DNA of 64,000 nt, taken from NCBI GenBank assembly GCA_019358895.1, contig JAHHIG010000015.1, positions 62,001 through 126,000 of the forward strand. Direction: 5' to 3'. A model generated the notes under the pieces. That model worked only from the letters and a program-made list of their open reading frames with translations. It did no database searches and was not told the DNA's origin. This document shows, piece after piece, positions 1 through 9,277 of this stretch. The position numbers and the translations under genes are program-made. The stretch is from Tildeniella nuda ZEHNDER 1965/U140. Lineage in GTDB: Bacteria; Cyanobacteriota; Cyanobacteriia; Leptolyngbyales; Leptolyngbyaceae. Position 1 is the first letter of the stretch. Each line of letters begins with the position of its first letter.

Positions 1-282
1 GTGAATGCGAGGGTCACGTTCTGGCGACGAATAAACACCGACTAGACGGCAAATTTTGGCGACCTCTAGCCCCGTTTCTTCCGTCAGCTCTCGGTAAACT
101 GTGGTGATGAGGTCTTCGCCCCAATCAACCATACCGCCAGGTAAGCCCCACCGACCATTATCGCGGCGCTGCACTAGCACGATGCGCCCGTCTGGCAGAA
201 GCGGAATAATGCTTGTGCCCGTCACCGGATGCCGGAACAGAACGCCCAATACAGCTTGTCCAAAATGCCATAACCGACGCAT
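1..282 (-). CDS. NUDIX hydrolase, C-terminus cut by window edge
   Basis: Only the first 94 codons are present; the gene runs off the left edge. NUDIX enzymes hydrolyse nucleoside diphosphates linked to another group, for instance in nucleotide-pool clean-up or ADP-ribose turnover. The Nudix box is complete: G50, E56, R64-E65, then L-T-E-E-T-G-L at 66-72, matching GX5EX7REUXEEXGU, whose glutamates bind the catalytic metal. It is preceded by a typical strand with VQRRDNGRWGLPGG. The ATG at 282 starts MRRLWHFG, and bcp lies on the same strand starting beyond the 5' end. The exact substrate cannot be told from this fragment. Confidence 0.9.
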   Translation of the reverse strand, partial: MRRLWHFGQAVLGVLFRHPVTGTSIIPLLPDGRIVLVQRRDNGRWGLPGGMVDWGEDLITTVYRELTEETGLEVAKICRLVGVYSSPERDPRIH

Positions 283-314
283 AGGTTAAGATTGCGGGCT
301 GAAAAACTACCCGT

Positions 315-773
315 TTAAGCAAGCGTCGCCAAAATCTCCTTCGCATGGGATTCAGGCTTGACTTTTTTGTAGATTGCTTCGATCGTACCATCTGGAGCAA
401 TCACAAACGTATTGCGACTGATACCGATGTATTCTTTGCCCATAAACTTCTTAAGCCCATAGCTCTCATAAGCAGTGGCAACCTGTCCGTCCTCATCTGT
501 CAGCAACGGAAACGGCAACTCAAACTTAGTCGTAAACTTTGTGTGAGACTGAGCATCATCAGTGCTGACACCAAGCACCACAACATCTTTACCTTGAAAT
601 TCAGTATAGGAGTCTCGAAAACCGCACGCTTCTTTGGTGCAACCGGGAGTATTGTCGCGGGGATAGAAATACAGCACTACACGCTGACCTTGCAAATCAG
701 CCAGGTTAACGATATTACCATTGCTGTCCGGCAAGCTGAACGCGGGAGCAGGATCACCAACACTAAGAGTCAT
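315..773 (-). CDS. bcp: Thioredoxin-dependent peroxiredoxin, BCP/PrxQ type
   Basis: The 152-residue length fits the family. The enzyme reduces hydrogen peroxide and organic hydroperoxides using thioredoxin. The signature NTPGCTKEACGFRD places the peroxidatic cysteine at C45 and the resolving cysteine at C50, the spacing typical of atypical 2-Cys PrxQ. The thioredoxin-fold core follows, with VVVLGVSTDD and the conserved NTFVIAPDG strand. There is no signal peptide, so it should act in the cytoplasm or stroma-like compartment. It lies 32 bp upstream (5') of the NUDIX gene on the same strand, so the two may be co-transcribed. Confidence 0.95.
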   Translation of the reverse strand: MTLSVGDPAPAFSLPDSNGNIVNLADLQGQRVVLYFYPRDNTPGCTKEACGFRDSYTEFQGKDVVVLGVSTDDAQSHTKFTTKFELPFPLLTDEDGQVATAYESYGLKKFMGKEYIGISRNTFVIAPDGTIEAIYKKVKPESHAKEILATLA

Positions 774-839
774 AACGCGCTATTGAGTAAGCCATCACTA
801 TTGGATATTAAGCGCTTCGTTACAATCTGTCTAGCGGGA

Positions 840-978
<139 letters not shown>

Positions 979-985
979 CCCTTCC

Positions 986-1621
986 TCACAACACCCCTTT
1001 GGAACTGGGAATCGTGTGTGCGCGTCTGGGGTCGATTTCGGCTGCCATACGAAGCGATCGCGCCAATGCTTTGAACGTCGCTTCAATAATATGGTGTGAG
1101 TTGATACCGTCGAGTTGGCGAATGTGGAGCGTCATCTGGGAATGATTGACGATCGCTACAAAGAATTCCCGTACCAGTTGCGTGTCGTAGGTGCCAACGC
1201 GCTGAGTCGGAATCTCTAGCCCATAGCTGAGATGAGGGCGACCCGAAAAATCGAGTGCGACCTGAATGAGTGCTTCATCCAAAGGTGCAACGAAATGACC
1301 GAAGCGAATGATGCCTTTGCGATCGCCCAGTGCCTTTGCCAGCGCCATCCCCAGCGTAATGCCTACGTCCTCGTTGGTGTGATGGTCGTCAATTTCCAGA
1401 TCGCCCGTTGCCTGCACGTGCAGATCGATCAGTCCGTGGGAGGAAATCTGGTGCAGCATGTGATCGAGAAAGGGAATCCCGGTTTTTGCAGCGCACTGCC
1501 CGGTACCATCCAGGTTCAGCGTCACCTGCACATCCGTCTCGCCTGTTGTGCGGCTGACCGTCGCGGTACGGGTTGGGACAGTCAATTGAGCTAGGTTTGT
1601 CAGTCTATCGCTGGTCTGCAT
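986..1621 (-). CDS. hisB: Imidazoleglycerol-phosphate dehydratase
   Basis: This enzyme converts imidazole-glycerol phosphate to imidazole-acetol phosphate in histidine biosynthesis. At 211 residues it is the normal monofunctional form, without the phosphatase domain found in enterobacteria. The manganese-binding motifs are clear: DHHTNED at residues 79-85 and the second-half motif around [15 protein letters not shown] near residue 175. The ATG at 1621 gives a slightly extended N-terminus ([12 protein letters not shown]); [10 protein letters not shown] is where family similarity normally begins. The heptamer repeat tract begins immediately downstream. It is not in a his operon here, as is usual in cyanobacteria. 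Confidence 0.96.
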   Translation of the reverse strand: MQTSDRLTNLAQLTVPTRTATVSRTTGETDVQVTLNLDGTGQCAAKTGIPFLDHMLHQISSHGLIDLHVQATGDLEIDDHHTNEDVGITLGMALAKALGDRKGIIRFGHFVAPLDEALIQVALDFSGRPHLSYGLEIPTQRVGTYDTQLVREFFVAIVNHSQMTLHIRQLDGINSHHIIEATFKALARSLRMAAEIDPRRAHTIPSSKGVL

Positions 1622-1709
1622 GGCACTTGCACGTTAAGAGGCAACAGATTCATTATGGGCGATCGCGCGATCGTTCATCCAGCAAAGCGTTAATCACCAC
1701 AGTTGTCGA

Positions 1710-3542
1710 TCACCACAGTTCAAACGTGACTGCTCGATGCGACAGGTTGGGGTTGTAGTACGGATCGCCGTTGAGCTGATTGAAATAGCCCTTCCACTTT
1801 TGGTTTAAAGTTTCCCACTCATGAGGTTGCAGTCCTGCTTTGCGGCTCATTGATTCGTAGTGAATTAGGCGTGCATACGGTGTTACCACATTGCGATAGC
1901 CTGCCTGATGCACCTTCAAACAAAAATCTACGTCGTTATAGTTGAGCGGAAAGATTTCGTCCATGCCGCCCACTTGCTGGAACAGTTCCCGACGAATCAT
2001 CAAGCACGCAGCCGTTACCGCCAGATAATTACGATTCACTAGATTGGAGCAAAAGTAGCCTGGATGATCGTCATCGAAACCGTGATACGCATGACCAGGA
2101 TTCCCTCCTAGCACCATGACACCTCCATGCTGAAGCTTGCCGTCGGGAAAGAGTAGTTTTGCACCTACCGCGCCAATGTCGTCCTGCTGGGCAAATTCCA
2201 GCATCGACTCCAGCCAATCAGGTGTGATCACTTCTGTATCGTCGTTGAGCAGCAGCAGAAATTGACCGTTGGCATTGGCAGCACCCTGATTAATCCGGTG
2301 GGAGAAGTTAAATGGTTCTTTGCAGTGCACTAATTGCAGATTAGGCGTTGCATCACCTGCAAACGCTGTCGTTACTCTTGTCAGGATGTCGTCTGAAATG
2401 TCATACCCATCAACTAAAATCAGCTCGAAATTATGGTAAGTACTGCGTTCCTGAATGCTACGAAGGCAATTTTCTAGCGCGACCATCGATCGCTCTGCTG
2501 TCAGCATTGCCTTTCCGGCACTGGGAATGATGATGCTAATCAATGGTTCACCCATAAGCTGACGGCGAACGCGCCAAAAGCCCGGTCGATCGGGTACTGC
2601 TTCAACTAAACCGGGGTAAGCGCTGCGCGCCAGCATATCTTCTAATGCTCTCCGCGCTGCAACATACGCCCAGGGCTTTGCCTGTTCTCCACCAGCCGTC
2701 ACGGATGCAGGAATCACCCGCCAGTGATAAAGAATTTTGGGAATGTGATAGATGGATCGGGTTTTTTCGACGACACGCAGCACCAGATCGTAGTCCTGCG
2801 CGCCATCATAGCCTGCACGAAAGCCCCCGATCGCGCGAATCAGGCTGGTACGATAGACACCCAAATGACAGGTGTACATACAGGCGTGGAAGTAATCGGG
2901 CGACCAATCAGGCTTGAAGAATGGATCGAGCCGCTTGCCTTTCGTATCCATCTTGTCTTCATCGCTATAGATGAAGTCTGCATCAGAATGCTTATTAATC
3001 AGCTTGGCGTTCTCAAAGAGCGCATTGATCGCAAGTTCGTCGTCGTGGTCAAGCAAGGCAATGTAATCGCCTGTTGCCAGTGCTAAAGCATCGTTGCTGG
3101 CAGCGACAATTTGACCATTTTCAGAGCGAAAGACGACTTTGATGCGATCGTCAAGCTGGCTGTAGTGGGTGAGGATGCGCTTGATATGTGGCTTGGGCGA
3201 GGCATCATCGACAATGCAGAGTTCCCAATGGGGATAGATTTGGTTCTGCACAGACTGGATCGCTTTTTCGAGCCAGCTTGCATCGACGTTGTAGACGGGC
3301 ATGATGACCGAAAATTTTGGGCGCACAGTCCATTGCGCGATCGTACGCTGAGCGGCAAGGATATCTGCTTGAGTGAGACGATCGCGCATGACCCATTTGT
3401 GATACGTCATTTGCCCTCGAACTTTCTCTAAGCTGCGACGATAAAGAAATTTCAGCAAACCCAACGTGTTGCGCTCACGCCAGACTTTGAAGAGCTTACC
3501 AAGCTTGTTGCTAACGAAATCGATTGTGCCTGAGTCGCTCAT
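1710..3542 (-). CDS. Two-domain family 2 glycosyltransferase
   Basis: The 610-residue protein contains two GT-A (GT2) domains, as in enzymes that build polysaccharide or O-antigen chains. Domain 1 (about residues 75-300) shows PKFSVIMPVYN, a VDDAS motif and DHDDE, the DXD-like metal/nucleotide-sugar site. Domain 2 (about 330-590) shows PLISIIIPSAGK, LVDGYD and LLLNDDTEV. There is no signal peptide or obvious membrane segment, so it probably acts at the cytoplasmic face of the membrane. The start MSDSGTID at 3542 lacks a close ribosome-binding site; a GGAG lies 20 or more bases upstream. The sugar transferred is not predictable. Confidence 0.88.
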   Translation of the reverse strand: MSDSGTIDFVSNKLGKLFKVWRERNTLGLLKFLYRRSLEKVRGQMTYHKWVMRDRLTQADILAAQRTIAQWTVRPKFSVIMPVYNVDASWLEKAIQSVQNQIYPHWELCIVDDASPKPHIKRILTHYSQLDDRIKVVFRSENGQIVAASNDALALATGDYIALLDHDDELAINALFENAKLINKHSDADFIYSDEDKMDTKGKRLDPFFKPDWSPDYFHACMYTCHLGVYRTSLIRAIGGFRAGYDGAQDYDLVLRVVEKTRSIYHIPKILYHWRVIPASVTAGGEQAKPWAYVAARRALEDMLARSAYPGLVEAVPDRPGFWRVRRQLMGEPLISIIIPSAGKAMLTAERSMVALENCLRSIQERSTYHNFELILVDGYDISDDILTRVTTAFAGDATPNLQLVHCKEPFNFSHRINQGAANANGQFLLLLNDDTEVITPDWLESMLEFAQQDDIGAVGAKLLFPDGKLQHGGVMVLGGNPGHAYHGFDDDHPGYFCSNLVNRNYLAVTAACLMIRRELFQQVGGMDEIFPLNYNDVDFCLKVHQAGYRNVVTPYARLIHYESMSRKAGLQPHEWETLNQKWKGYFNQLNGDPYYNPNLSHRAVTFELW

Positions 3543-3783
3543 AATATGCTTTATGAATTTTCTCTCCAGGAGGTGACACGCACCCCTTTATTCACCGATC
3601 AACTCTCAAGATTTCGTCATAGAGAACGCGAATACTCACTAGAACGATCAATTCGTCATAACATCCTTAACTCCTTAAATGATTGCATCGCTATTGAGAA
3701 TAACCTGTGACGACGGGCTGCCTTGAGCATGGTAGGTCGAGACATAGATCTCAAATTTTTAGAAAATGACTCATTAACGAATC

Positions 3784-4389
3784 CTAAGTCTTGCAGTTCA
3801 GCGTGTCTCGTGTTTCGCGTCCGGTTGTGGGATTTTTTCCTTTTGCCAGCTTGCACAAAAGGGTTTGGGCATCTTGCCGCACATCGACATCGGTGAAATC
3901 GGCACCATCGACGATCGCGCCACCAAACTTGGCGTTAAACGCAAATGCGCCTTCTAGATTGGCGTTAGTCAGATTTGCGTCTGTAAACCGTACGGCATCC
4001 AGCGTCGCGTTCCGTAGGTCAGCACCCTCAAAATTTGCACCTTCCAGGTTGGCACCAAAAAAGCTCACGCCGTGCAGATCGCTATGGCTAAAATTGCTGC
4101 CCCGCAGGTTTGCTTTGGTGAAGCTGGAGTCTGTCAAGACTTTGCCAGAAAAATCAGCTCCAACGAGAAAATCTCGGTTGTAATCGTCTGCAAGAACAGG
4201 CAGCGGACTTAACACCCCCATGCCGATGATCAAAATACTTCTTATGACGAGGCTTGCGATCGCCCGTTTTTGCTGCCATCGCCAGAGTTGTATTACTGCT
4301 AGAAATTCTGCAAGCCAATGCGTTGAACGCAATTTCACTACCGGATCTACTTGTCTGCTGCTCATTGTCGATGCCGATACCCAACCCAT
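3784..4389 (-). CDS. Exported pentapeptide-repeat protein, probably lumenal or periplasmic
   Basis: A cytoplasmic N-terminus is followed by a hydrophobic segment (about residues 44-66) ending LPVLADD, which looks like a signal peptide with a possible cleavage site after ALA/LAD. The mature part (about 70-170) is built of A(D/N)LXX pentapeptides such as GANLEGANFEGADL, which fold as a right-handed quadrilateral beta helix. A C-terminal tail carries the only two cysteines of the mature protein. It resembles small cyanobacterial and chloroplast lumenal pentapeptide proteins. The N-terminus before the signal is unusually long, so a start at the ATG for residue 9 or later is possible. No specific function is known. 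Confidence 0.75.
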   Translation of the reverse strand: MGWVSASTMSSRQVDPVVKLRSTHWLAEFLAVIQLWRWQQKRAIASLVIRSILIIGMGVLSPLPVLADDYNRDFLVGADFSGKVLTDSSFTKANLRGSNFSHSDLHGVSFFGANLEGANFEGADLRNATLDAVRFTDANLTNANLEGAFAFNAKFGGAIVDGADFTDVDVRQDAQTLLCKLAKGKNPTTGRETRDTLNCKT

Positions 4390-4596
4390 TGATGATCGCC
4401 TCTAATCCACAAACATGACCGTGACATCGCTCGGTTCTGTAGGTGCATGAACACGATCGCTACGCCTCCGATCCTACCCGAATCCGTTGCGCTTCTGGCT
4501 CTACAGCAGCAAACTGAAACAGTGAAGAGATTTTTGACTTGGCGCTTTTAACCTTGAGATGGTCAATTCTGAGGAAAGGTCAGCTCAGTTAGCCTT

Positions 4597-5148
4597 ATGC
4601 CGTCAAAGCCCAAACGCCGTTCTGAAAGTGCCATTCCAGCAACCCACGCTCAAGCCCTCGACGCTGGCACGTCTGATATCGGTGCGTTAGGAGAGGCGTT
4701 GGTGGCGCAGTGGTTGTGCGATCGTGGCTGGCTAGTGCTGCAGCAGCGTTGGCATTGCCGCTGGGGTGAACTGGATTTAGTGGCTGGTCAGCCCTCACCG
4801 CAGCATCCGACTCAGCCGATCGCTCTAGCCTTTGTTGAAGTCAAAACCCGTAGTCGAGGCAACTGGGACTGCGATGGTGCGTTAGCCATTACAGCCCGAA
4901 AGCGCTCCAAATTGTGGAAAACTGCTCAACTGTTCTTGATCGATCATCCTGACTGGGCAGAGCTACCCTGCCAGTTTGATGTGGCGCTCGTGTGCTGTCG
5001 GCAAATGAGTACCAGAGGCGCAACGTTGACCCAAAGCAACTCTCAGAGCAACACAACAATGCCTGACTCAATCCAAGCAAGGGCTGCAATGGCAGGCTAC
5101 TATCTGACCCTTCAAGACTACATTCCAGCCGCCTTTATGCTGGATTGA
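4597..5148 (+). CDS. YraN family (UPF0102) nuclease-fold protein
   Basis: The 183-residue protein has the UPF0102 pattern: [15 protein letters not shown], then WGELDLVAG and FVEVKTRS. The E-L-D-L and E-V-K residues form the D/E-x-K core of the restriction-endonuclease fold. A poorly conserved Gln/Ser/Thr-rich stretch (about residues 140-160) follows FDVALVCC, and the ending [14 protein letters not shown] is typical. The family has no settled function, but the fold suggests DNA processing. It starts at an ATG 207 bp after the divergent pentapeptide gene and converges on the next gene with only 16 bp between. Confidence 0.85.
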   Translation: MPSKPKRRSESAIPATHAQALDAGTSDIGALGEALVAQWLCDRGWLVLQQRWHCRWGELDLVAGQPSPQHPTQPIALAFVEVKTRSRGNWDCDGALAITARKRSKLWKTAQLFLIDHPDWAELPCQFDVALVCCRQMSTRGATLTQSNSQSNTTMPDSIQARAAMAGYYLTLQDYIPAAFMLD

Positions 5149-5164
5149 ATTTCAATGCCGTTCC

Positions 5165-5557
5165 CTACGCCAGCGTCTCTGGGCAATAGCCTAAGCCTTG
5201 GACAAACTGCTGCCGAAACTCTTCAATTTCCTCGCGATCGGGCGTACCGTGCGAAACCACCGCCACCTGGTAGCGATGCATCACATCAACGGGCGACTGC
5301 CCCGTTTCCAAGCCCCAAAGTGCCATTTGTACTCGAATGCCCGGTTCGCAGGGAATGCCCAACTCATTCATAAAGGCGCGGAAATTGCCATGCTCGTAAG
5401 GTTCCAAGCAGCGGCTCATTTTTACTTTAATAATCCAGCCGTCAATTTGGTGAATCACAGTCATGAAGCGTACTGGAAACAGACTGGAGTAATGTAAATA
5501 CTCAACAACCCTTAAGGTGAGGGTTGCATTTGAAAGATGATACAGGTAGTCCATCAC
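5165..5557 (-). CDS. Conserved hypothetical protein, function unknown
   Basis: The 130-residue soluble protein is not assignable to a named family. It has no signal peptide or membrane segment. It begins MMDYLYHLSN, has mixed hydrophobic strands, a conserved-looking EPYEHGNFRAFMNELGI block, and a C-terminal acidic helix with GTPDREEIEEFRQQF. Codon use and HIP1 content match neighbouring core genes, so it is likely real. It converges with yraN and diverges from queA. Confidence 0.6.
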   Translation of the reverse strand: MMDYLYHLSNATLTLRVVEYLHYSSLFPVRFMTVIHQIDGWIIKVKMSRCLEPYEHGNFRAFMNELGIPCEPGIRVQMALWGLETGQSPVDVMHRYQVAVVSHGTPDREEIEEFRQQFVQGLGYCPETLA

Positions 5558-5798
5558 AGTTTTTCCAGACCAGTCAAACGCTTACATCCTATATATTCCA
5601 CTAAACGTATATCAAATGCCAGGGTGAAACCCCCCGAACTGGAGAGGGTTTCCACCCAATTCGGGTAAGGAGTGAGGAGTGAGGGATGAGGTTTTGAATC
5701 TGTGGTAGGGACATTATGTGTAACGTCCCTATGAGAAGGTCTACTCCCTCTGCTTCTAGCAACCAACAACTAGCAACCAACAACCAACAACCTTAGCT
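5558..5798. other. Intergenic region with hairpins before queA
   Basis: No gene is seen. A palindrome TAGGGAC at 5706-5712 pairs with GTCCCTA at 5725-5731 around an AT-rich loop. A second GC-rich inverted repeat (GGGTGAAACCC against GGGTTTCCACCC) lies near 5622-5657. Just before queA is a short (AACCAACAA)-type repeat at about 5757-5791, which probably contains the queA leader. Confidence 0.5.
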
Positions 5799-6905
5799 AT
5801 GCTTTTCGATCGCCTGCTTGCTGCCTATGACTACACTCTGCCCGACGCGCTGATTGCCCAAACGCCCTGTGTTCCTCGTGATGGTGCACGGTTACTAGTC
5901 GTAAAAGATCAGGTGGAGCATCGTCATGCGATCGTGCGGGATTTGCCTCACTTGTTGCGATCGGGTGATTTGCTGGTGTTGAACAATACTCGCGTCATTC
6001 CGGCGCGCTTATATGGTCACAAAACCAGCGGAACGCCTGTGGAGGTGCTGCTGCTGGAGCCACAGGCTGATTCTACTCGTGCCGATGGTGCATCAAATTG
6101 CTGGCTGGCATTGGTCAAACCAGGCAAACGGCTGAAACCGGGCGCTACGATAGTGTTTGGAGAGAGAGGCAAGCAAGAGTCTGAAAGCTTAAGCGCGACA
6201 GTGGTGGCGATCGATGCCGCTACAGGTGGGCGTGTTTTACAGTTCAATGTACCAGCGGGAATCTCGTTAGACGAGTGGATCAATCAGCTAGGACAAATGC
6301 CGTTGCCGCCTTATATCACTCAAACAGAGGCGCAACCTGAGCAATATCAAACCGTTTATGCTGATCGACCCGGAGCGGTAGCTGCTCCAACTGCGGGTCT
6401 GCATTTTACCCCTGAACTGTTGCAGCATTTGCGATCGCAAGGCATTGAGCAGGCATTTGTTACCCTTCACGTTGGGATTGGCACCTTTCGCCCAGTGGAG
6501 GCAGAAACGATTACTGACCATACGATGCACGCTGAATGGGTGGAAGTACCCGCAGCGACCGTCGCCAAGATTCAGCAAACGAAGGCGAGAGGCGGACGGA
6601 TTATTGCAGTTGGCACAACCGTTGTGCGATCGCTGGAGTCAGCCATGCAAAGCGGTACTATGCAGCCGTTCTGCGACAAGACCAATCTGTTTATCTATCC
6701 AGGCTACCAGTGGCGTATCGTTGATGGCTTGATGACCAATTTTCACCTACCAAAGTCCAGTCTACTGATGTTGGTCAGCGCCTTAATTGGACGACAGCGT
6801 TTACTGGCTTTGTATCAGGTGGCGATCGCAGAACAGTACCGTTTCTACTCCTTCGGTGATGCCATGCTGATTCTGCCAGAGGCGAGAGTGGGGAGTGGGG
6901 AGTAG
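5799..6905 (+). CDS. queA: S-adenosylmethionine:tRNA ribosyltransferase-isomerase
   Basis: QueA transfers and isomerises the ribosyl group of S-adenosylmethionine onto 7-aminomethyl-7-deazaguanine in tRNA to give epoxyqueuosine at the wobble position. The 368-residue protein has the expected blocks: [28 protein letters not shown], the central PLPPYI and [30 protein letters not shown], and [16 protein letters not shown]. It starts at the ATG at 5799. The last codons (VGSGE-stop) lie inside a heptamer repeat tract (GGGGAGT units), so the repeat supplies the stop codon and the C-terminal residues. Confidence 0.96.
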   Translation: MLFDRLLAAYDYTLPDALIAQTPCVPRDGARLLVVKDQVEHRHAIVRDLPHLLRSGDLLVLNNTRVIPARLYGHKTSGTPVEVLLLEPQADSTRADGASNCWLALVKPGKRLKPGATIVFGERGKQESESLSATVVAIDAATGGRVLQFNVPAGISLDEWINQLGQMPLPPYITQTEAQPEQYQTVYADRPGAVAAPTAGLHFTPELLQHLRSQGIEQAFVTLHVGIGTFRPVEAETITDHTMHAEWVEVPAATVAKIQQTKARGGRIIAVGTTVVRSLESAMQSGTMQPFCDKTNLFIYPGYQWRIVDGLMTNFHLPKSSLLMLVSALIGRQRLLALYQVAIAEQYRFYSFGDAMLILPEARVGSGE

Positions 6906-7050
6906 GGAGTGGCTTCGACGTGAGCTCAGCCGAACGGGGGTGGGGAGTAGGGAGTGGGGGAAGCAAGGGAGGCAAGGGAGGCAGGAGATAGAGGGAGGAA
7001 GAGTTCTGAGTTGATTTTCTTCTGTCTTCTGCCTTCTGCCTTCCGCCGCC
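6886..7050. repeat. Heptamer repeat tract between queA and murD
   Basis: GGGGAGTAGGGAGT units at about 6889-6960 are followed by GGGAGGCAA-like units (6957-6990) and a CTTCTGCCTTC-type tract (7018-7045). The tract covers the end of queA and reaches the murD stop codon. Confidence 0.8.
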
Positions 7051-8433
7051 TCACCCCGGCAATTCCTGACACAGCTCACGGAAGTGATCCCCACGCTGCT
7101 CAAAGTTTTGGTACTGGTCAAAGCTTGCACAGGCAGGTGAAAGGAGCACAGTGGGCACTTGATACTGTTTGGCAAGTTCTGCCGATCGTGTGACTGCCTG
7201 CTCCATTGTTTCGACGATTTCGGCATTAGCATAGCCTGCTTGCTGCAAGCGTTGAGCAAAGGTGAAAGCAGCGTTGCCAATCAAGAGTACGGCGGCGGCT
7301 TTTGACTGGATGGCAGTAATCCAGGCGTTGTCGTCGCCCAGTTTTGCCTCGCCACCCGCGATGAGAATGGTGGGGTGATTGACAGCCGACAAGCCTACTT
7401 CAGCCGCGTCGTAGTTGGTGGCTTTGCTGTCGTTGATAAAGTCGATGCCTTGCCAGGTGCGAATGTGCTCCAGGCGATGCGGGACACCAGGGAAGGTAGC
7501 GATCGCGTGAGCGATCGTGGTCTTATCAATGCCTGCCAGCCTTGCCGCTGCAACTGCTAACAAAAGATTTTGCTGATTGTGGCTCCCCGGCATTCGTAAC
7601 AGGTTAGCAGGCATGATCAGTTCAGTAGACGTGCGTACCCACGCATCCTCAATATAGATGCCTTGAGCTGGATCACCGTTCAAAGCTGCCTTACCGAATA
7701 CACTCGTCCAACAGGATTCTGCCCGCACAGGGGCAAGTCCGCGTCTACCCAGGTTCTGTAAGAAGGGGTCGTTACCGTTAAAGACCTGCTGACGAGACTG
7801 GCTGAGTAAATGCGACTTGATCTCGCGGTACCGTTCTAGCGTTTTATGGCGACTCAGATGATCGGGTGTGAAGGTTGTCCAGATGCCGATTTGAGGCGCG
7901 ATCGACGGTGACGATTCAATTTGATAGCTGCTGAGTTCAGCGATCGCCCAGTCGGGCTTCTTGGGGTCTAGAGCGACCTCACACGCGGCATGGCCGATGT
8001 TGCCAAAGGCGGGTGCGTATAATCCTGCTGCTTGAAAAATGGCGGCAATGAGCGCCGTTGTCGTCGTTTTGCCATTTGTGCCTGTGATGCCAACCCAGGG
8101 GCACTCCTTGAGATGCTGCCACGCTAATTCGGTCTCACCAATGGTTTCAATACCCAGTGTTCTGGCGTGAACTAAGCCCGGAAGATCCCAGGGCACACCG
8201 GGACTGACGACGAACCGCTGTAAAGACTCTGCTTGCCATAACTCAACCCGTTCAGGATCAAAGGCTTCCTTCAGGTTGACGGGTATCTTTTCGGCTGCAA
8301 GCTGCTGCTGCTGCTGACGCAAACTATCTGAACTGCCAGCATCGCTTACCGTCACATCCCACCCCTCGCGCTTGAGTAATCGAGCTGCCGCTATTCCCGA
8401 TTTTCCCAGACCAATGACACACGCTTTGGGCAT
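7051..8433 (-). CDS. murD: UDP-N-acetylmuramoyl-L-alanine--D-glutamate ligase
   Basis: MurD adds D-glutamate to UDP-MurNAc-L-Ala in peptidoglycan synthesis, using ATP, in the cytoplasm. The N-terminal Rossmann part reads [18 protein letters not shown], and the ATP loop GTNGKTTTT is at residues 118-126 counted from the chosen start. AELSSYQIE, the HNQQN region and FINDSKATN follow in the usual order. I chose the ATG at 8433 (MPKACVIG), because the 12 extra residues of the longer reading from 8469 are not typical of MurD. Upstream lies a copy of a composite hairpin repeat (8485-8582) rather than an obvious promoter. Confidence 0.95.
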   Translation of the reverse strand: MPKACVIGLGKSGIAAARLLKREGWDVTVSDAGSSDSLRQQQQQLAAEKIPVNLKEAFDPERVELWQAESLQRFVVSPGVPWDLPGLVHARTLGIETIGETELAWQHLKECPWVGITGTNGKTTTTALIAAIFQAAGLYAPAFGNIGHAACEVALDPKKPDWAIAELSSYQIESSPSIAPQIGIWTTFTPDHLSRHKTLERYREIKSHLLSQSRQQVFNGNDPFLQNLGRRGLAPVRAESCWTSVFGKAALNGDPAQGIYIEDAWVRTSTELIMPANLLRMPGSHNQQNLLLAVAAARLAGIDKTTIAHAIATFPGVPHRLEHIRTWQGIDFINDSKATNYDAAEVGLSAVNHPTILIAGGEAKLGDDNAWITAIQSKAAAVLLIGNAAFTFAQRLQQAGYANAEIVETMEQAVTRSAELAKQYQVPTVLLSPACASFDQYQNFEQRGDHFRELCQELPG

Positions 8434-8484
8434 AGCAACGTCGAGTTCTTTTGCACTACTCTTTTGCACTACTAATGGTACCGC

Positions 8485-8582
8485 TTAAGAGCTTGCTAAA
8501 AGATAACTGCACACTTTTGGATCAGCGATCAGCTTTTCGCTGACGGCTGACGGCTGACGGCTGACGGCTGACAGCTACAAAC
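8485..8582 (+). repeat. Composite hairpin repeat element, copy A
   Basis: The left part reads TTAAGAGCTTGCTAAAAG, then ATAACTGCACACTTTTGG. The middle is an inverted repeat around CAGCTTTTCGCTG followed by (CGGCTGA)n units, and the right end reads CAGCTACAAACCATG. At least six more copies or partial copies occur in this window, in both orientations and always next to gene ends or starts. Confidence 0.75.
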
Positions 8583-8667
8583 CATGGTTTCTGGTTTTAC
8601 AAACGTGGCGCGTCGCTTTTAAACATCTTTAGCGCTGTATCAAGAGGTAAGACTTACCGACAGTAAC

Positions 8668-8702
8668 AAAAAATCGCCTCAGAGGTTAACCTTTGAGGCG
8701 AT
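8668..8702 (-). terminator. Rho-independent terminator of psaD
   Basis: A 13-bp stem (8673-8685 with 8690-8702, one G-T pair) closes a four-base TTAA loop. In the psaD direction it is followed by a run of six T (8673-8668). It lies 39 bp past the psaD stop codon. Confidence 0.9.
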
Positions 8703-8740
8703 CGTTGAGTTACTAAACCAGAACACTAGATTTTAACGAA

Positions 8741-9166
8741 CTAAGCTTCGTAGGTCGGTGTACCGCTGAACTTCAACTTGGCAGGTTCGGGATTGCTGCC
8801 AATGTTACGTGCAACGCTGTTGACCTGCGGACGACCGGGATTGACCTTTTCAGGAAAAACACCATCTTTAGGATGAAGATATTCAACATCACCGCTGGGA
8901 TAGACTCGGTAAACTTTGTAATCTGTAATCTTAAATTTTGCACGCAGTTGCTGACCGCCAAGAGCAAGGCATTGCTCCTTGCGCGCGAAGTACAGCAAGT
9001 TCTCGCCTTGCCGCATTACGGCTGCGCCGCCTGTTGGCATTTCAAAGACTTGCTCTTTAGGGCTTGTCCAGGTAATCGCGTATTTTTCTTCAACAAGAGC
9101 TTTGGTCAGCAGTCCGCCTGTACTACCGCCGAATAAAGGTGCTTGTCCAGAAAGAGTTTCTGCCAT
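8741..9166 (-). CDS. psaD: Photosystem I reaction centre subunit II
   Basis: PsaD is the stromal (cytoplasmic-side) subunit of photosystem I that docks ferredoxin. The 141-residue protein matches the cyanobacterial family from [20 protein letters not shown] to the end, including [39 protein letters not shown] and the basic segment [36 protein letters not shown]. It is monocistronic: a strong terminator follows and a 13-bp palindrome sits about 70 bp upstream of the start. An AGAGAGA just before the ATG may act as the ribosome-binding site. Confidence 0.98.
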   Translation of the reverse strand: MAETLSGQAPLFGGSTGGLLTKALVEEKYAITWTSPKEQVFEMPTGGAAVMRQGENLLYFARKEQCLALGGQQLRAKFKITDYKVYRVYPSGDVEYLHPKDGVFPEKVNPGRPQVNSVARNIGSNPEPAKLKFSGTPTYEA

Positions 9167-9235
9167 TGGATTTCTCTCTCGATATTTGAGGAAATCGTAT
9201 CACTGAGTCTGCCACCATCGACCACGTGTGATGGG

Positions 9236-9248
9236 AACTGTAACAGTT
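9236..9248. promoter_or_regulatory. Short palindrome upstream of psaD
   Basis: AACTGT-A-ACAGTT is a perfect 6-bp inverted repeat with one central base, 70 bp upstream of the psaD ATG. On the psaD strand it contains GTTACA, the half-site of the HLR1 element bound by RpaB in cyanobacterial photosystem I promoters. No second properly spaced half-site is obvious, so the link to RpaB is only an inference. Confidence 0.3.
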
Positions 9249-9277
9249 GTTAGCAATCGCCACGTGATGAATCGCAT

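Noticed and set aside
4447-4551. 34-codon frame MNTIATPPILPESVALLALQ before yraN
   Set aside because: No membrane segment, no ribosome-binding site and no match to known small photosystem or cytochrome subunits; likely chance.
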